A stretch of DNA of 64,000 nt from AP-15 sp963762575 (GTDB taxonomy: Bacteria; Pseudomonadota; Alphaproteobacteria; ATCC43930; CGMCC-115725). The DNA lies in contig CAVXLL010000011.1 of the NCBI GenBank assembly GCA_963762575.1, forward strand, positions 186,001-250,000. Reading direction: 5' to 3'. Shown here in pieces: positions 1-7,999 of this stretch. Every line of letters starts with the position of its first letter. Position 1 is the stretch's first letter. The notes beneath the pieces were generated by a model. It saw only the letters and a program-made list of their open reading frames with translations. It did no database searches and was not told the origin of the DNA. Both the position numbers and the translations under genes were made by a program.

Positions 1-378
1 TTCACGGAGGACGATTTACTGTCGCTTCATGCGCTGCTGGCGATCGAACTGGCAGAGGCCGGCGCGCACCTCGACGACATCCGCTACTGTCCGTTTCACC
101 CGCAAGCAGCGGTACTGGAGTACTGCCGCGTCAGCGACTGGCGGAAACCCGCTCCCGGGATGATACTGGATCTGCTCCAATGCTGGCCGGTCGATCGCGC
201 CGCCAGTTTCCTGATCGGCGACAAGGAATCGGATTGCGCCGCCGCTACGGCGGCCGGGATTTCGAGCCATCTGTTTCGCGGCGGCAACCTCGCGCATTTC
301 GTCTCCGAACTGCTTAAGTCGAGGGTCATTCGGGAGAGCTGTCCGCCCGAACTCCCGAGAGAGGCCGAGAACGCGTAA
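1..378 (+). CDS. gmhB: D-glycero-beta-D-manno-heptose 1,7-bisphosphate 7-phosphatase, 3' part (GmhB-like HAD hydrolase)
   Basis: Reading frame 1 is open from the window edge to TAA at 376-378, giving the C-terminal 125 residues of a HAD-IIIA phosphatase; the start and the catalytic DxD lie outside. Visible family marks are a YCPFHP stretch (the Cys/His zinc-binding region typical of GmhB), WRKPAPGM, where the Lys is HAD motif III, and FLIGDKESD, HAD motif IV with its acidic residues, followed by a GGNLAHF end. The family removes the 7-phosphate of heptose bisphosphate in ADP-heptose synthesis for LPS core. The gene runs convergently toward hldE (36 bp between stops), which supplies the neighbouring steps of the same pathway. 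Histidinol-phosphatase-type HAD proteins are the alternative, but the Cys motif and neighbour favour GmhB. Confidence 0.85.
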   Translation, partial: FTEDDLLSLHALLAIELAEAGAHLDDIRYCPFHPQAAVLEYCRVSDWRKPAPGMILDLLQCWPVDRAASFLIGDKESDCAAATAAGISSHLFRGGNLAHFVSELLKSRVIRESCPPELPREAENA

Positions 379-413
379 CGGAAACTTGCAGCGCCACTCC
401 CGCAGGGCAAAGC

Positions 414-1911
414 TCAGGCGTCAACCATCTGCCGCCTGGAACGTCTCTTGACACCGGCTCTCTTCGAGGTCGCTGCCCGGCGGATCAGCGATGTGGTGGA
501 CTGACCTCTCACGAGCGGCAGCAGCAGAACGCGGCCGCTTGCGGCGCGAACGGTCTCTGCGCCGACCACCTGTTCCACTGAATAGTCAGCCCCCTTCACA
601 AGCAGGTCAGGCTTGAGGGCGGAAATCGCCTCGGCCGGTGTGTCTTCATCAAACACCAGGACCAAATCGACCGCGCTGAGCGCCCCCAGAACATAAGCCC
701 TGGAGCTTTCGTCCTGCACCGGACGGGTCGGCCCCTTGAGGCGCCTAGCCGAAGCATCGCTGTTGATCGCCACGATGAGCCTGTCGCATTCCGCGGCCGC
801 GCTCTTCAGTAAGGACACGTGGCCAGGATGCAGCAAGTCGAAGCATCCGTTTGTAAACCCGACCCTGAGCCCGCGCTTGCGCCATTCCTCGCGCCGCCGC
901 ACGGCTTCATCCAGGTCCAAACTTGAACCTTTGTTCGGGTCCGAACCGTGCGACCCCGCCTCGAGAGCCTCGTCGAGTTCCCTTGCGGAAACGACCGCCG
1001 TGCCGACTTTGCTGACGACGATGCCGGCCGCGGCATTTGCCAGGCGCATCAGCTCACTTACCGGCAGCTTTGCCGCCGTGCCCAGGGCGGCGAGGGCCAG
1101 CACAGTGTCACCGGCACCCGACACGTCGAACACGTCCTGAGCGGCGGTTTTCAAATGCAGCGGCTTCTTATTGCGTTCGAAATAAGACATCCCGTGTTCT
1201 GAGCGGGTGAGCAGAATGGCCGAGTTTGTTTTGGCGATCGCGGCAAGCGAGGCCGCTTCAGCCTGCTGATCCGTCTCGCATGGCAAGTGGGTCGCATCGC
1301 TCAATTCGCGCCTGTTCGGCTTGATCAGGGTTGCATTACGATAGATCGAGAAATCACGGCGCTTCGGGTCGATGATCGAGGCCTTGTCGGCCGCTGCTGC
1401 CGCATCGATGACCATTCGAATGATGCGGTCATTGCACAGACCCTTGGCGTAGTCGGAAAGAACCACGGCGTCCGCCCACGGCAAGCAGTCCTCGATAGCT
1501 GAGACGACCGCCTCTTCGACCTCCGCGGCAATCTCCGCCCTCGAATTCGGCATCGATCCGCACCATCTGGTGCGCCCCGCTCATCACCCGGATCTTACAG
1601 GTAGTCGGGCGATCGGGGTCGGTGACGAGGCGATCGGCATTGAGCTTTGGATAGGCCGTCAAGAGGTCGAGAAGGCGCGATCCGGCCTCGTCTCGTCCGA
1701 CCACTCCAACCACGATGACCTCGGCCCCGAGTGCGGCGAGGTTGGCAGAGACATTCGCCGCCCCACCCAGGACAGCCCGCTCCGCTTCCCGCAGGAGCAC
1801 CGGGACCGGCGCTTCCGGAGACAATCGCTCGACCGAGCCGGACAAATATTTGTCGAGCATCAAGTCCCCGACCACCATGACGCGGCAGCCAGTAAAGTCG
1901 AAATGGTTCAT
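414..1911 (-). pseudogene. hldE: Bifunctional heptose 7-phosphate kinase / heptose 1-phosphate adenylyltransferase, frameshifted
   Basis: Both catalytic domains are present but in different frames. The N-terminal PfkB-type kinase part (VVGDLMLDKY, GGAANVSANLAALG) is read from an ATG at 1911 (or 1968) to about 1545. The rest of the kinase, with DVSGAGDTVLA (catalytic base loop), and the cytidylyltransferase-like domain, with TNGCFDLLHPGH (the HxGH nucleotide site), is in the next frame to 414. Removing one T from the TT that pairs with AA at 1544-1545 restores RIDAESRAEIAAEVEEAV and one protein of about 498 residues, normal for HldE. The enzyme phosphorylates heptose 7-phosphate at C1 and later attaches AMP, giving ADP-heptose for LPS. 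Apart from the indel, all motifs are intact, so sequencing error is as likely as a true null allele. Confidence 0.88.
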
Positions 1912-2074
1912 GGGGCCCCCGCCCGGATAAAAAGCCTTCTCAACACTCTCAATCACGAAGCCATCCACCTTTCTCTACCGCGCCAGCGGAGGCGGGATCA
2001 ATCAGGCGGTGCCGGAAGCGACAAAATGGCACCGTTCGAGACTGGAAATCCGGGCTGAACAACATCATGAACCA

Positions 2075-2680
2075 CTACAGCAGTGCCGCTTGCTGAGGGG
2101 GATAGATAATTCGCACTCCTTCCACCTGCGCGAAAGGTGTGAGCTGGTGCATGCGGCAGCTGCTCTCAGACAAAATCTCGACCACCGGCACGCCGCGCAC
2201 ACTGAGCGCGTCGGCCACCAGTGAACGGTGGCATCGCCAAGGCACCGCTTCGGCGCACATAATCGCGACGCGTTTTTGGCGGCTCATGTTAATGAGCGCT
2301 TCGAGCGCATCCTGAAACGCCGTGGTTTGCATGTAATCGGCGTAGCCGCGGAAGCCGCCGTTGCGCCAGCCGGTATTGGGAGAATCTTTGCGGGCGTGCC
2401 GCAGGCCGCCCAGCGCTTGAATGTGCACATATTCGAGATGCTGCGCTGTCAGGCTGCCGGGCAGGGCGGTGTCGTTGAATTGCGGATTGTGACGCGAACG
2501 CGGCATCGTGCGGATGTCCACGAGGCGTTCCATGCCATAGGTTTGCAGCAGGGCGATAAAGCGCTCGATCGGCAGCGTAGAATGCCCGACGGTGAAAATA
2601 GCCCCTTCCGGCCAATGCGCTGCTTGTGGGGGAGGATGTTCGCTCACGGCGACGCAGGCCGAAGCATCAGCCGAGCCCAC
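2075..2680 (-). CDS. DUF488 domain-containing protein
   Basis: A 201-residue product with the DUF488 signature: FTVGHST near the N-terminus, LVDIRTMPRSRHNPQFN, the GG(L/F)RxxR-type middle, and MCAEAVPWRCHRSLVADAL near the C-terminus, a Cys/His-containing motif conserved in the family. The biochemical role is not established; it resembles nucleotide-binding folds. The start at 2680 is GTG with only a weak ribosome-binding site, and a GTG inside at VSEHPPP is an alternative, since homologues generally begin shortly before FTVGHST. It stands alone between hldE and the SDR gene, all on the minus strand, with about 100 bp to hldE. Confidence 0.8.
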   Translation of the reverse strand: MGSADASACVAVSEHPPPQAAHWPEGAIFTVGHSTLPIERFIALLQTYGMERLVDIRTMPRSRHNPQFNDTALPGSLTAQHLEYVHIQALGGLRHARKDSPNTGWRNGGFRGYADYMQTTAFQDALEALINMSRQKRVAIMCAEAVPWRCHRSLVADALSVRGVPVVEILSESSCRMHQLTPFAQVEGVRIIYPPQQAALL

Positions 2681-2695
2681 TCCAGCGACGCGCTG

Positions 2696-3544
2696 TCAGT
2701 AGCTCGGCTTTGCCGCAAATGGCGTGAGCTGAAGCTCGTGCGTCCAGCACGATTTGTCCTGGGTATGCAGGTACCAATATGCCTCGGCGATCTTGACCGG
2801 GTTGATGATCAGATCGCGACGGTTCTGGTTGCGCGGCAGCTTGCGGCTCCCTGGCGAGTCGATCGAACCGTCGATGACGATATTGGCGACATGCACGCCG
2901 TGCTCGGAATACTCCTCGGTCATCACCTGCGCCAAAGTGCGCATCAGGACCCGCGGGTAGTAGAGCGACTGTCCAGTTTGACGCTTTTTCCCGCGAAGCG
3001 AGCTCGAATTGTTCGAGAAAAAGAACGAGCCGTGGCCGTTTTTGCGCATCGCCGGCAGCACTTCTTTAGCCACCAGGAAAGGCCCGCGGGCCGAAATGTG
3101 CAGCCCAGTATCGAGGATTTCGACCGGAACGTATTCGAGCAGCTCCTTCTCCGGGGGCAGATCACGGCCTTCGAGGTAACCCGCATTGTAGACCAGTACC
3201 TCGGGGTCGCCAGCTTCGCGTCGGATCGTGGCGAATGCCGACGCGATCGAGTCCTGCGAAACGAGGTCGAGTTCGACAATCATGCACTCGGCGCCCTCAT
3301 CGCGGATCGCCGCCGCCAGCCCCGACGCATTCGCCTCGTTTCGGGTCGTCAGCACGGTGAAAAAGCCTTCTTGCGCGAATTTCTGGGCGACGGCGCCGCC
3401 ACCCCCCCAGCGCACACCAACCTCGACGTCGCTGTCGTCGACCGGATGCCCGTGCGCCAGCAAGGTATTGCGGCCATCGGCCTGCCATTTGGAGGTGGCT
3501 CCGATCACCACCGCGACTTGCTTGCCCTTCGTGTTGGTTTTCAT
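2696..3544 (-). CDS. Atypical short-chain dehydrogenase/reductase (SDR) family protein
   Basis: A 282-residue Rossmann-fold protein. The N-terminal beta strand (VAVVIGATSK) is followed by an insertion of about 25 residues before a glycine-rich RWGGGGAVAQKFA helix start, so the usual TGxxxGxG cofactor loop is rearranged. VYNAG matches the SDR NAG motif and SNNSSS supplies the serine region. The expected YxxxK active site reads SLYYPRVLM: there is Tyr but no Lys four residues on. It may therefore bind NAD(P) without classical SDR catalysis, or use another base. It is the last gene of the minus-strand operon with E1 alpha, E1 beta and the amidohydrolase (26 bp from the amidohydrolase stop). The substrate is not predictable from sequence. 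Confidence 0.8.
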   Translation of the reverse strand: MKTNTKGKQVAVVIGATSKWQADGRNTLLAHGHPVDDSDVEVGVRWGGGGAVAQKFAQEGFFTVLTTRNEANASGLAAAIRDEGAECMIVELDLVSQDSIASAFATIRREAGDPEVLVYNAGYLEGRDLPPEKELLEYVPVEILDTGLHISARGPFLVAKEVLPAMRKNGHGSFFFSNNSSSLRGKKRQTGQSLYYPRVLMRTLAQVMTEEYSEHGVHVANIVIDGSIDSPGSRKLPRNQNRRDLIINPVKIAEAYWYLHTQDKSCWTHELQLTPFAAKPSY

Positions 3545-3569
3545 TTCGGAAAGGTCCCTTCGTTGTTTG

Positions 3570-4397
3570 TCAGGCGCTCCGGTCCCAGCCCCACCAGGCG
3601 CACAGCGCCTCCCCCATAACGAGCCGCTTGTCCTCGTCGCTGAGCCACGGCAATTCCTCCGTGAACATCGTCACGCATTGGCGCCAGGAACAGGGCATCT
3701 TGGTGATGTCGGTGCCCCAGAACATACGGTGCGGACCAAAGGCGTCGTAAGTCTGCCGCAGAAAGGTGTGCGTCGCCGGAAAGGGATATGCCTCGCTCGA
3801 ATAGTGCGGCACTCCGGTCGCTTTGACCGCCACATTGGGGAACTTCGCCAACGCCAGAAGCTGCGGCATGTGGGTCATGGCCGCGGCGTCTTTCAGCGTG
3901 CTCGTACCGCCTCTGCCGCCGAGGTGATCGATCGTCAAGCGAAGATCGGGGTGGCGCTCGGCGATCCGGCCGAGTTCCGTCAGCGAATCCGTCGCCAGCG
4001 CGGCGATCGGAACACCGGCGTCTTCGGCGGCCGTCCAAAGCCATTCGAGGGTGCCGTCGTGCAGCCACCGCCGCGCCGGATCGGCGAGGAACCCATATCG
4101 CAGGCCGAGCATGCCCGGCTGCTCTCTCCAGCTGGCGATGCGGGCGCGCGATTCCGGCTGATCAAGCGGCACCGCGCCCATGATCGCGAACCGGCCGGGG
4201 TAGTTCCGGACCGCCGCAAAGGCCATGTCGGCCGAATTTGGGTCCCAACCCGGCGGATGAATGACCGCGGCATCGACACCGCCTTCCTCCATCAGGACGA
4301 TGGCCTCCTCAGGGGTAAAGGCCGTCACCTGTCGATGCGAGAGGTTGCTCGGCAAGCCGGTTCCCCAGAGGTGAATTTGGGCGTCGACGATATGCAT
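3570..4397 (-). CDS. Amidohydrolase family 2 (TIM-barrel metal-dependent hydrolase)
   Basis: An amidohydrolase-2 protein of about 275 residues. It opens with VDAQIHLWG (the DxxxH variant of the N-terminal metal-binding strand), then has VDAAVIHPP, LTIDHLGG (metal-binding His on strand 5-6) and MFWGTDITKMP, whose Asp is the usual catalytic residue on strand 8. Relatives hydrolyse or decarboxylate cyclic and carboxylated substrates such as lactones and 2-pyrone dicarboxylates. I chose ATG 4397, which has a GGGGGGA site about 9 bases upstream; a GTG at 4415 would overlap the E1 beta stop by 4 bp. Tight coupling to the E1 genes suggests the same catabolic pathway, with the substrate unknown. Confidence 0.83.
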   Translation of the reverse strand: MHIVDAQIHLWGTGLPSNLSHRQVTAFTPEEAIVLMEEGGVDAAVIHPPGWDPNSADMAFAAVRNYPGRFAIMGAVPLDQPESRARIASWREQPGMLGLRYGFLADPARRWLHDGTLEWLWTAAEDAGVPIAALATDSLTELGRIAERHPDLRLTIDHLGGRGGTSTLKDAAAMTHMPQLLALAKFPNVAVKATGVPHYSSEAYPFPATHTFLRQTYDAFGPHRMFWGTDITKMPCSWRQCVTMFTEELPWLSDEDKRLVMGEALCAWWGWDRSA

Positions 4398-4411
4398 CAC
4401 ATAGTCCCCCC

Positions 4412-5389
4412 TCACGCCGCCGCGGCAGGCCTCCGAACCTGGAGCACCTCGCGGATTCCGGCAATGATCCGCTTGCTGTCCGGGAAGACGTGATTTTCGA
4501 GGATGGGGCTATAGGGTATCGGCACCTGCAAGGCGCAGACCCGCTTCACCGGGGCCTGGAGCCGCGCGAAGGTCGCCGCGTCCTCGGTTGCAACAGCGGC
4601 GATCTCCGCCGAGAAGCCGGCCGTGGGTCCCGCTTCGTCGGCGATCACGAGCCGGCCGGTTTTCTGCACTGACCCGCGGATTGTTTCCGTGTCCAGCGGC
4701 ACCAGCGTGCGCGGATCGACGACCTCGACCGATATCCCCTCGGGGGCCAGCTCTTCGGCCGCGGCCAGCGCCTCGTGCACGAGCCAGGCGAGGGCGACCA
4801 CCGTTACGTCGCTGCCCTCGCGCTTGATGTCGGCCTTGCCGAAGGGGATCGCGTAGTCCTCCTCCGGCACCGGCCCCTTGCGGGTCATCAGCCGGCTCGA
4901 CTCGAACGAGATAACCGGGTTGTTGTCCCGGATCGCCGTCTTTAACAGCCCCTTGATGTCGTAGGGAGTTGAGGGCAGGAACATCTTCAGGCCGGCCACA
5001 TTCATGAACATCGAATAGGGCGACTGCGAGTGTTGCGCCGCAACCAGGCCGCCGCCTCCTACGGCCGCCCGATAAAGGATCGGGAAGGTCACCTGGCCGC
5101 CGAACATGTAATGGATCTTTGCGGCCTGATTGACGATCTGATCCATCGCGACAAAGCAGAACGTCACCTGTCGCCAATCGACAATCGGGCGGAAGCCGCA
5201 GCCGGCCGCGCCGATCGCCATACCGGTCAGCGCCGCCTCGGTGATCGGCGTCGCCCTGATGCGCTCGGCACCGAACTCCTTGAGCAACGGCGGAAGGGCG
5301 TCGGTCGACATGTAGAAGATCTTGGGATCTCGCCGCATCTCCTCGGCGACGGCTTCGAGCGCGGCCTCGTTGTATGTCAGCTCTCGCAT
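4412..5389 (-). CDS. 2-oxoacid (pyruvate/acetoin-type) dehydrogenase E1 component, beta subunit
   Basis: 325 residues with the transketolase pyrimidine-binding fold followed by the C-terminal ligand domain of E1 beta subunits. Marks include TPITEAALTGMAIGAAGCG, which carries the Glu that activates the thiamine aminopyrimidine, and in the C-terminal half VEVVDPRTLVPLDTETI and VIADEAGPTAGFSAEIA. The start is ATG 5389, preceded by GGAGG at good spacing. It pairs with the E1 alpha gene just upstream (15 bp between) to form an alpha2beta2 enzyme that decarboxylates a 2-oxoacid or acetoin-like substrate. No E2 acyltransferase or E3 gene is in this neighbourhood, unlike pdh or aco operons. Confidence 0.9.
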   Translation of the reverse strand: MRELTYNEAALEAVAEEMRRDPKIFYMSTDALPPLLKEFGAERIRATPITEAALTGMAIGAAGCGFRPIVDWRQVTFCFVAMDQIVNQAAKIHYMFGGQVTFPILYRAAVGGGGLVAAQHSQSPYSMFMNVAGLKMFLPSTPYDIKGLLKTAIRDNNPVISFESSRLMTRKGPVPEEDYAIPFGKADIKREGSDVTVVALAWLVHEALAAAEELAPEGISVEVVDPRTLVPLDTETIRGSVQKTGRLVIADEAGPTAGFSAEIAAVATEDAATFARLQAPVKRVCALQVPIPYSPILENHVFPDSKRIIAGIREVLQVRRPAAAA

Positions 5390-5404
5390 CGTCTCATCCT
5401 CCTA

Positions 5405-6397
5405 TCAGGCCGCAAAGGCGTCTTCGGTCGCCTGCTCGGGTAGGGGGAAGGGGCTGGCTTCGGCGAAGGCAATGGCGGCCTGGAGCGCGGCCATGACCTC
5501 GCGCTCCATGGCTTCCATCCCGGCGTCGTCTAGGTGACCTTGCTCCCTCAGCTGGCGCTCGAGCCGCGCGATCGGATCCTTGCCCTTCCACGCTTCGACC
5601 TCGGCCGGGTCGCGGAGATCGGGCTGCCCGCGGCGCTCGGTATGGGCGCGCTGGCGGTAGGTCTTGCACTCGATCAAGGTCGGGCCGCCGCCCGAGCGCG
5701 CCCGATCGACGGCGCGGTTTGCCGCCTGATAGACCGCGAAGATGTCGTTGCCGTCGACGATAACCCCCGGAATGCCGTAGCCGGCCGCCCGCGCCGCCAC
5801 ATCGCTCAGCGCGTGGGTCGCGGCGGCGGCGGTTTGCGCGGCATACATGTTGTTCTCGCAGACATAGAGCATCGGCAATTTCCACGTCGCCGCGATGTTG
5901 AGGCACTCGTGGAAGGGTCCCGCATTCGACGCGCCATCCCCGAAAAAGGAGACCGCGACGCCGCCCTTGCCTTCCATTTGCGCCGCAAGGCCCGCGCCGG
6001 TGACGATCGCGATCCCGCCCGCGACGATGCCATTGGCGCCAAGCATGCCGATGCCGAAATCGGCGATGTGCATCGAGCCGCCTTTGCCCTTGCAGTAGCC
6101 GGTCTGCCGCCCGTAGAGCTCGGCCATCATGCGGTTGAGGTCGGCACCTTTGGCGATGCAGTGGCCGTGACCGCGATGCGTCGAGATGATCCGGTCGGCG
6201 CGGTCGAGCGCGCTGCAGACCCCGACGGCGACCGCCTCCTCGCCGATGTAGCAGTGCACGACGCCGTAGATCTTGCCGGCGAGATAGTCGGCCGAGGCGC
6301 GCTCCTCGAAGCGGCGGATCGTCAGCATTCGGCGCAGCATCTCGCGCTGCGTGTCGGGCGGCATGTTCGGCGAGAGGCTTTGAGTTGAGAGGCTCAT
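5405..6397 (-). CDS. 2-oxoacid (pyruvate/acetoin-type) dehydrogenase E1 component, alpha subunit
   Basis: A 330-residue thiamine diphosphate-binding subunit. It has MLTIRRFEERASADYLAGKI near the start, HRGHGHCIAKGAD, the GGKGGSMHIAD-like segment, and the GDGASN...NIAATWKLPMLYVCENN motif that holds Mg-ThDP. It ends with an E1 alpha-type helical tail. I chose ATG 6397 because GGAGGG lies 10 bases upstream; the frame also extends to 6448. It heads a minus-strand operon with E1 beta, amidohydrolase and SDR. In sequence it is closest to acetoin or branched pyruvate-dehydrogenase types, but without E2/E3 the physiological substrate cannot be assigned. Confidence 0.9.
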   Translation of the reverse strand: MSLSTQSLSPNMPPDTQREMLRRMLTIRRFEERASADYLAGKIYGVVHCYIGEEAVAVGVCSALDRADRIISTHRGHGHCIAKGADLNRMMAELYGRQTGYCKGKGGSMHIADFGIGMLGANGIVAGGIAIVTGAGLAAQMEGKGGVAVSFFGDGASNAGPFHECLNIAATWKLPMLYVCENNMYAAQTAAAATHALSDVAARAAGYGIPGVIVDGNDIFAVYQAANRAVDRARSGGGPTLIECKTYRQRAHTERRGQPDLRDPAEVEAWKGKDPIARLERQLREQGHLDDAGMEAMEREVMAALQAAIAFAEASPFPLPEQATEDAFAA

Positions 6398-6603
6398 GGG
6401 GTGTGATCCCTCCGGGGCCGGTCGAGGCGCTTCATGATGGGCCGGCACCGGAAAGACGGCAACCGAAACGTCGCGCGCGGCCGACGCCGGCCTCGACAGA
6501 GCGGCAATCTAGCCCGCAAGCCGAATGCTCAATTCGTTCCCTGACGGCGATACATCGGATGTGCTCTAATTGAAACGGCAGCCGCCCCTTTACAGGAGTT
6601 TAC

Positions 6604-7428
6604 ATGCCCACCATCACCACCAACGACGGCACGGAGATCTTTTACAAGGACTGGGGTTCGGGCCAGCCGATCGTGTTCAGCCACGGCTGGCCGCTGTCGG
6701 CCGATGATTGGGACGCGCAGCTGCTGTTCTTCCTCAAGCACGGCTATCGCGTTATCGCCCATGACCGCCGTGGCCATGGCCGCTCGACCCAGACCGCCGA
6801 CGGCCACGATATGGACCATTATGCCGACGACCTGGCGGCGCTGACGGCGCATCTCGACGTGAAAAACGCGATCCATGTCGGCCATTCCACCGGCGGCGGC
6901 GAGGTCACGCACTATCTGGGTCGGCACGGCGAAAGCCGGGTGGCCAAGGCGGCGCTGATCAGCGCGGTGCCGCCGCTGATGGTCAAAACGGCGGCCAATC
7001 CGCAGGGCCTTTCCAAGGATGTGTTTGACGGCTTGCAGGCGCAACTCGCCGCCAATCGCTCGCAATTCTATCGCGACCTGCCGGCCGGGCCCTTCTACGG
7101 CTACAACCGGCCGGGCGCTAAAGCCTCGGAGGCCGTCATCCAGAATTGGTGGCGCCAGGGCATGATGGGCGGCGCCAAGGCGCATTACGACGGCATCGTG
7201 GCCTTTTCCCAAACCGACTTCACCGAAGACCTCAAGAAGATCACCGTCCCGGTGTTGGTCATGCATAGCGAAGATGACCAGATCGTGCCCTATGTCGCCG
7301 CCGGGCCGCTGTCCGCCAAGCTGCTGCAGAACGGAACCCTGAAAACCTACAAGGGTTTCCCGCACGGCATGCCGACTACCGAAGCGGACACGATCAATTC
7401 CGATCTGTTGGCTTTCATCAATAGCTAG
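6604..7428 (+). CDS. Alpha/beta hydrolase, non-heme chloroperoxidase/esterase type
   Basis: 274 residues covering a complete alpha/beta-hydrolase fold. The oxyanion region is FSHGWPLSADDW, the nucleophile elbow is GHSTGG (Ser95), the acid is in HSEDDQIVP (about Asp225) and the catalytic His is in GFPHGM (His254). This pattern is typical of cofactor-free haloperoxidase/arylesterase proteins, cytoplasmic enzymes that hydrolyse small esters and show perhydrolase side activity. AGGAG lies 6 bases before the ATG. It is divergent from the E1 operon, with about 200 bp between. The true substrate is unknown. Confidence 0.88.
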   Translation: MPTITTNDGTEIFYKDWGSGQPIVFSHGWPLSADDWDAQLLFFLKHGYRVIAHDRRGHGRSTQTADGHDMDHYADDLAALTAHLDVKNAIHVGHSTGGGEVTHYLGRHGESRVAKAALISAVPPLMVKTAANPQGLSKDVFDGLQAQLAANRSQFYRDLPAGPFYGYNRPGAKASEAVIQNWWRQGMMGGAKAHYDGIVAFSQTDFTEDLKKITVPVLVMHSEDDQIVPYVAAGPLSAKLLQNGTLKTYKGFPHGMPTTEADTINSDLLAFINS

Positions 7429-7538
7429 CCACCGTGGCATTACGCGGAACTATCGGCACAATCACCGACGTTACTTGCTCGGGCGATGCCTGCGTGCTTC
7501 CGCCGGATCGCTGCTACACCTGATGGCGAGTAAATTTG

Positions 7539-7897
7539 ATGACACTTCGCGAGAACAAGCTTCGCCTGTCTCTAGCGGCTGCGGCCGTACCGCTATGCGT
7601 CGGCTGTGTATCGGCGCATCCGGGCATCGCGCAAAGCGTTGTTGGCTCCGATGGTCCGATTGCCTGTGGCGCCTTCCAGCGCGGTCCCAATGGATTCTGG
7701 ACCGTGCTGCGGCCGACTACGATCAGCCCTGAGGGTATACAGATGAACCTGCCGGAGGGTCGAACCTTCGCCAAGAACCAGTTTGCGACGGCATCGAGGT
7801 GACGACAGTGCTGGATCGCAATTGCGGAAACCCTAAATACTACCCTGAATTGCCGGCATGGCGACCCGAAGCTGGCATCGTGACGGTCGGGCGATAA
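7539..7897 (+). pseudogene. Small secreted/lipoprotein-like hypothetical protein, frameshifted
   Basis: Read from ATG 7539, the product opens with a basic stretch and a hydrophobic run (LSLAAAAVPLCVGCVS), resembling a signal peptide with a possible lipobox Cys, then a short mature region, and stops at 7802. Adding one T to the run at 7782-7784 lets the frame continue through CDGIEVTTVLDRNCG and PELPAWRPEAGIVTVGR to TAA at 7895-7897, about 119 residues in all. The continuation looks like genuine coding sequence, so the short form is probably a frameshift product. No family recognised. Confidence 0.5.
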
Positions 7898-7999
7898 GCT
7901 CGCTGCGGAGATCGAGCTAAAGTGCGTCATTGCAACCGGGTGATAACTTAGATGATGTGGTAGAATGCCTTGAGAACGGCCTAAAGGTGAAACCGACGC

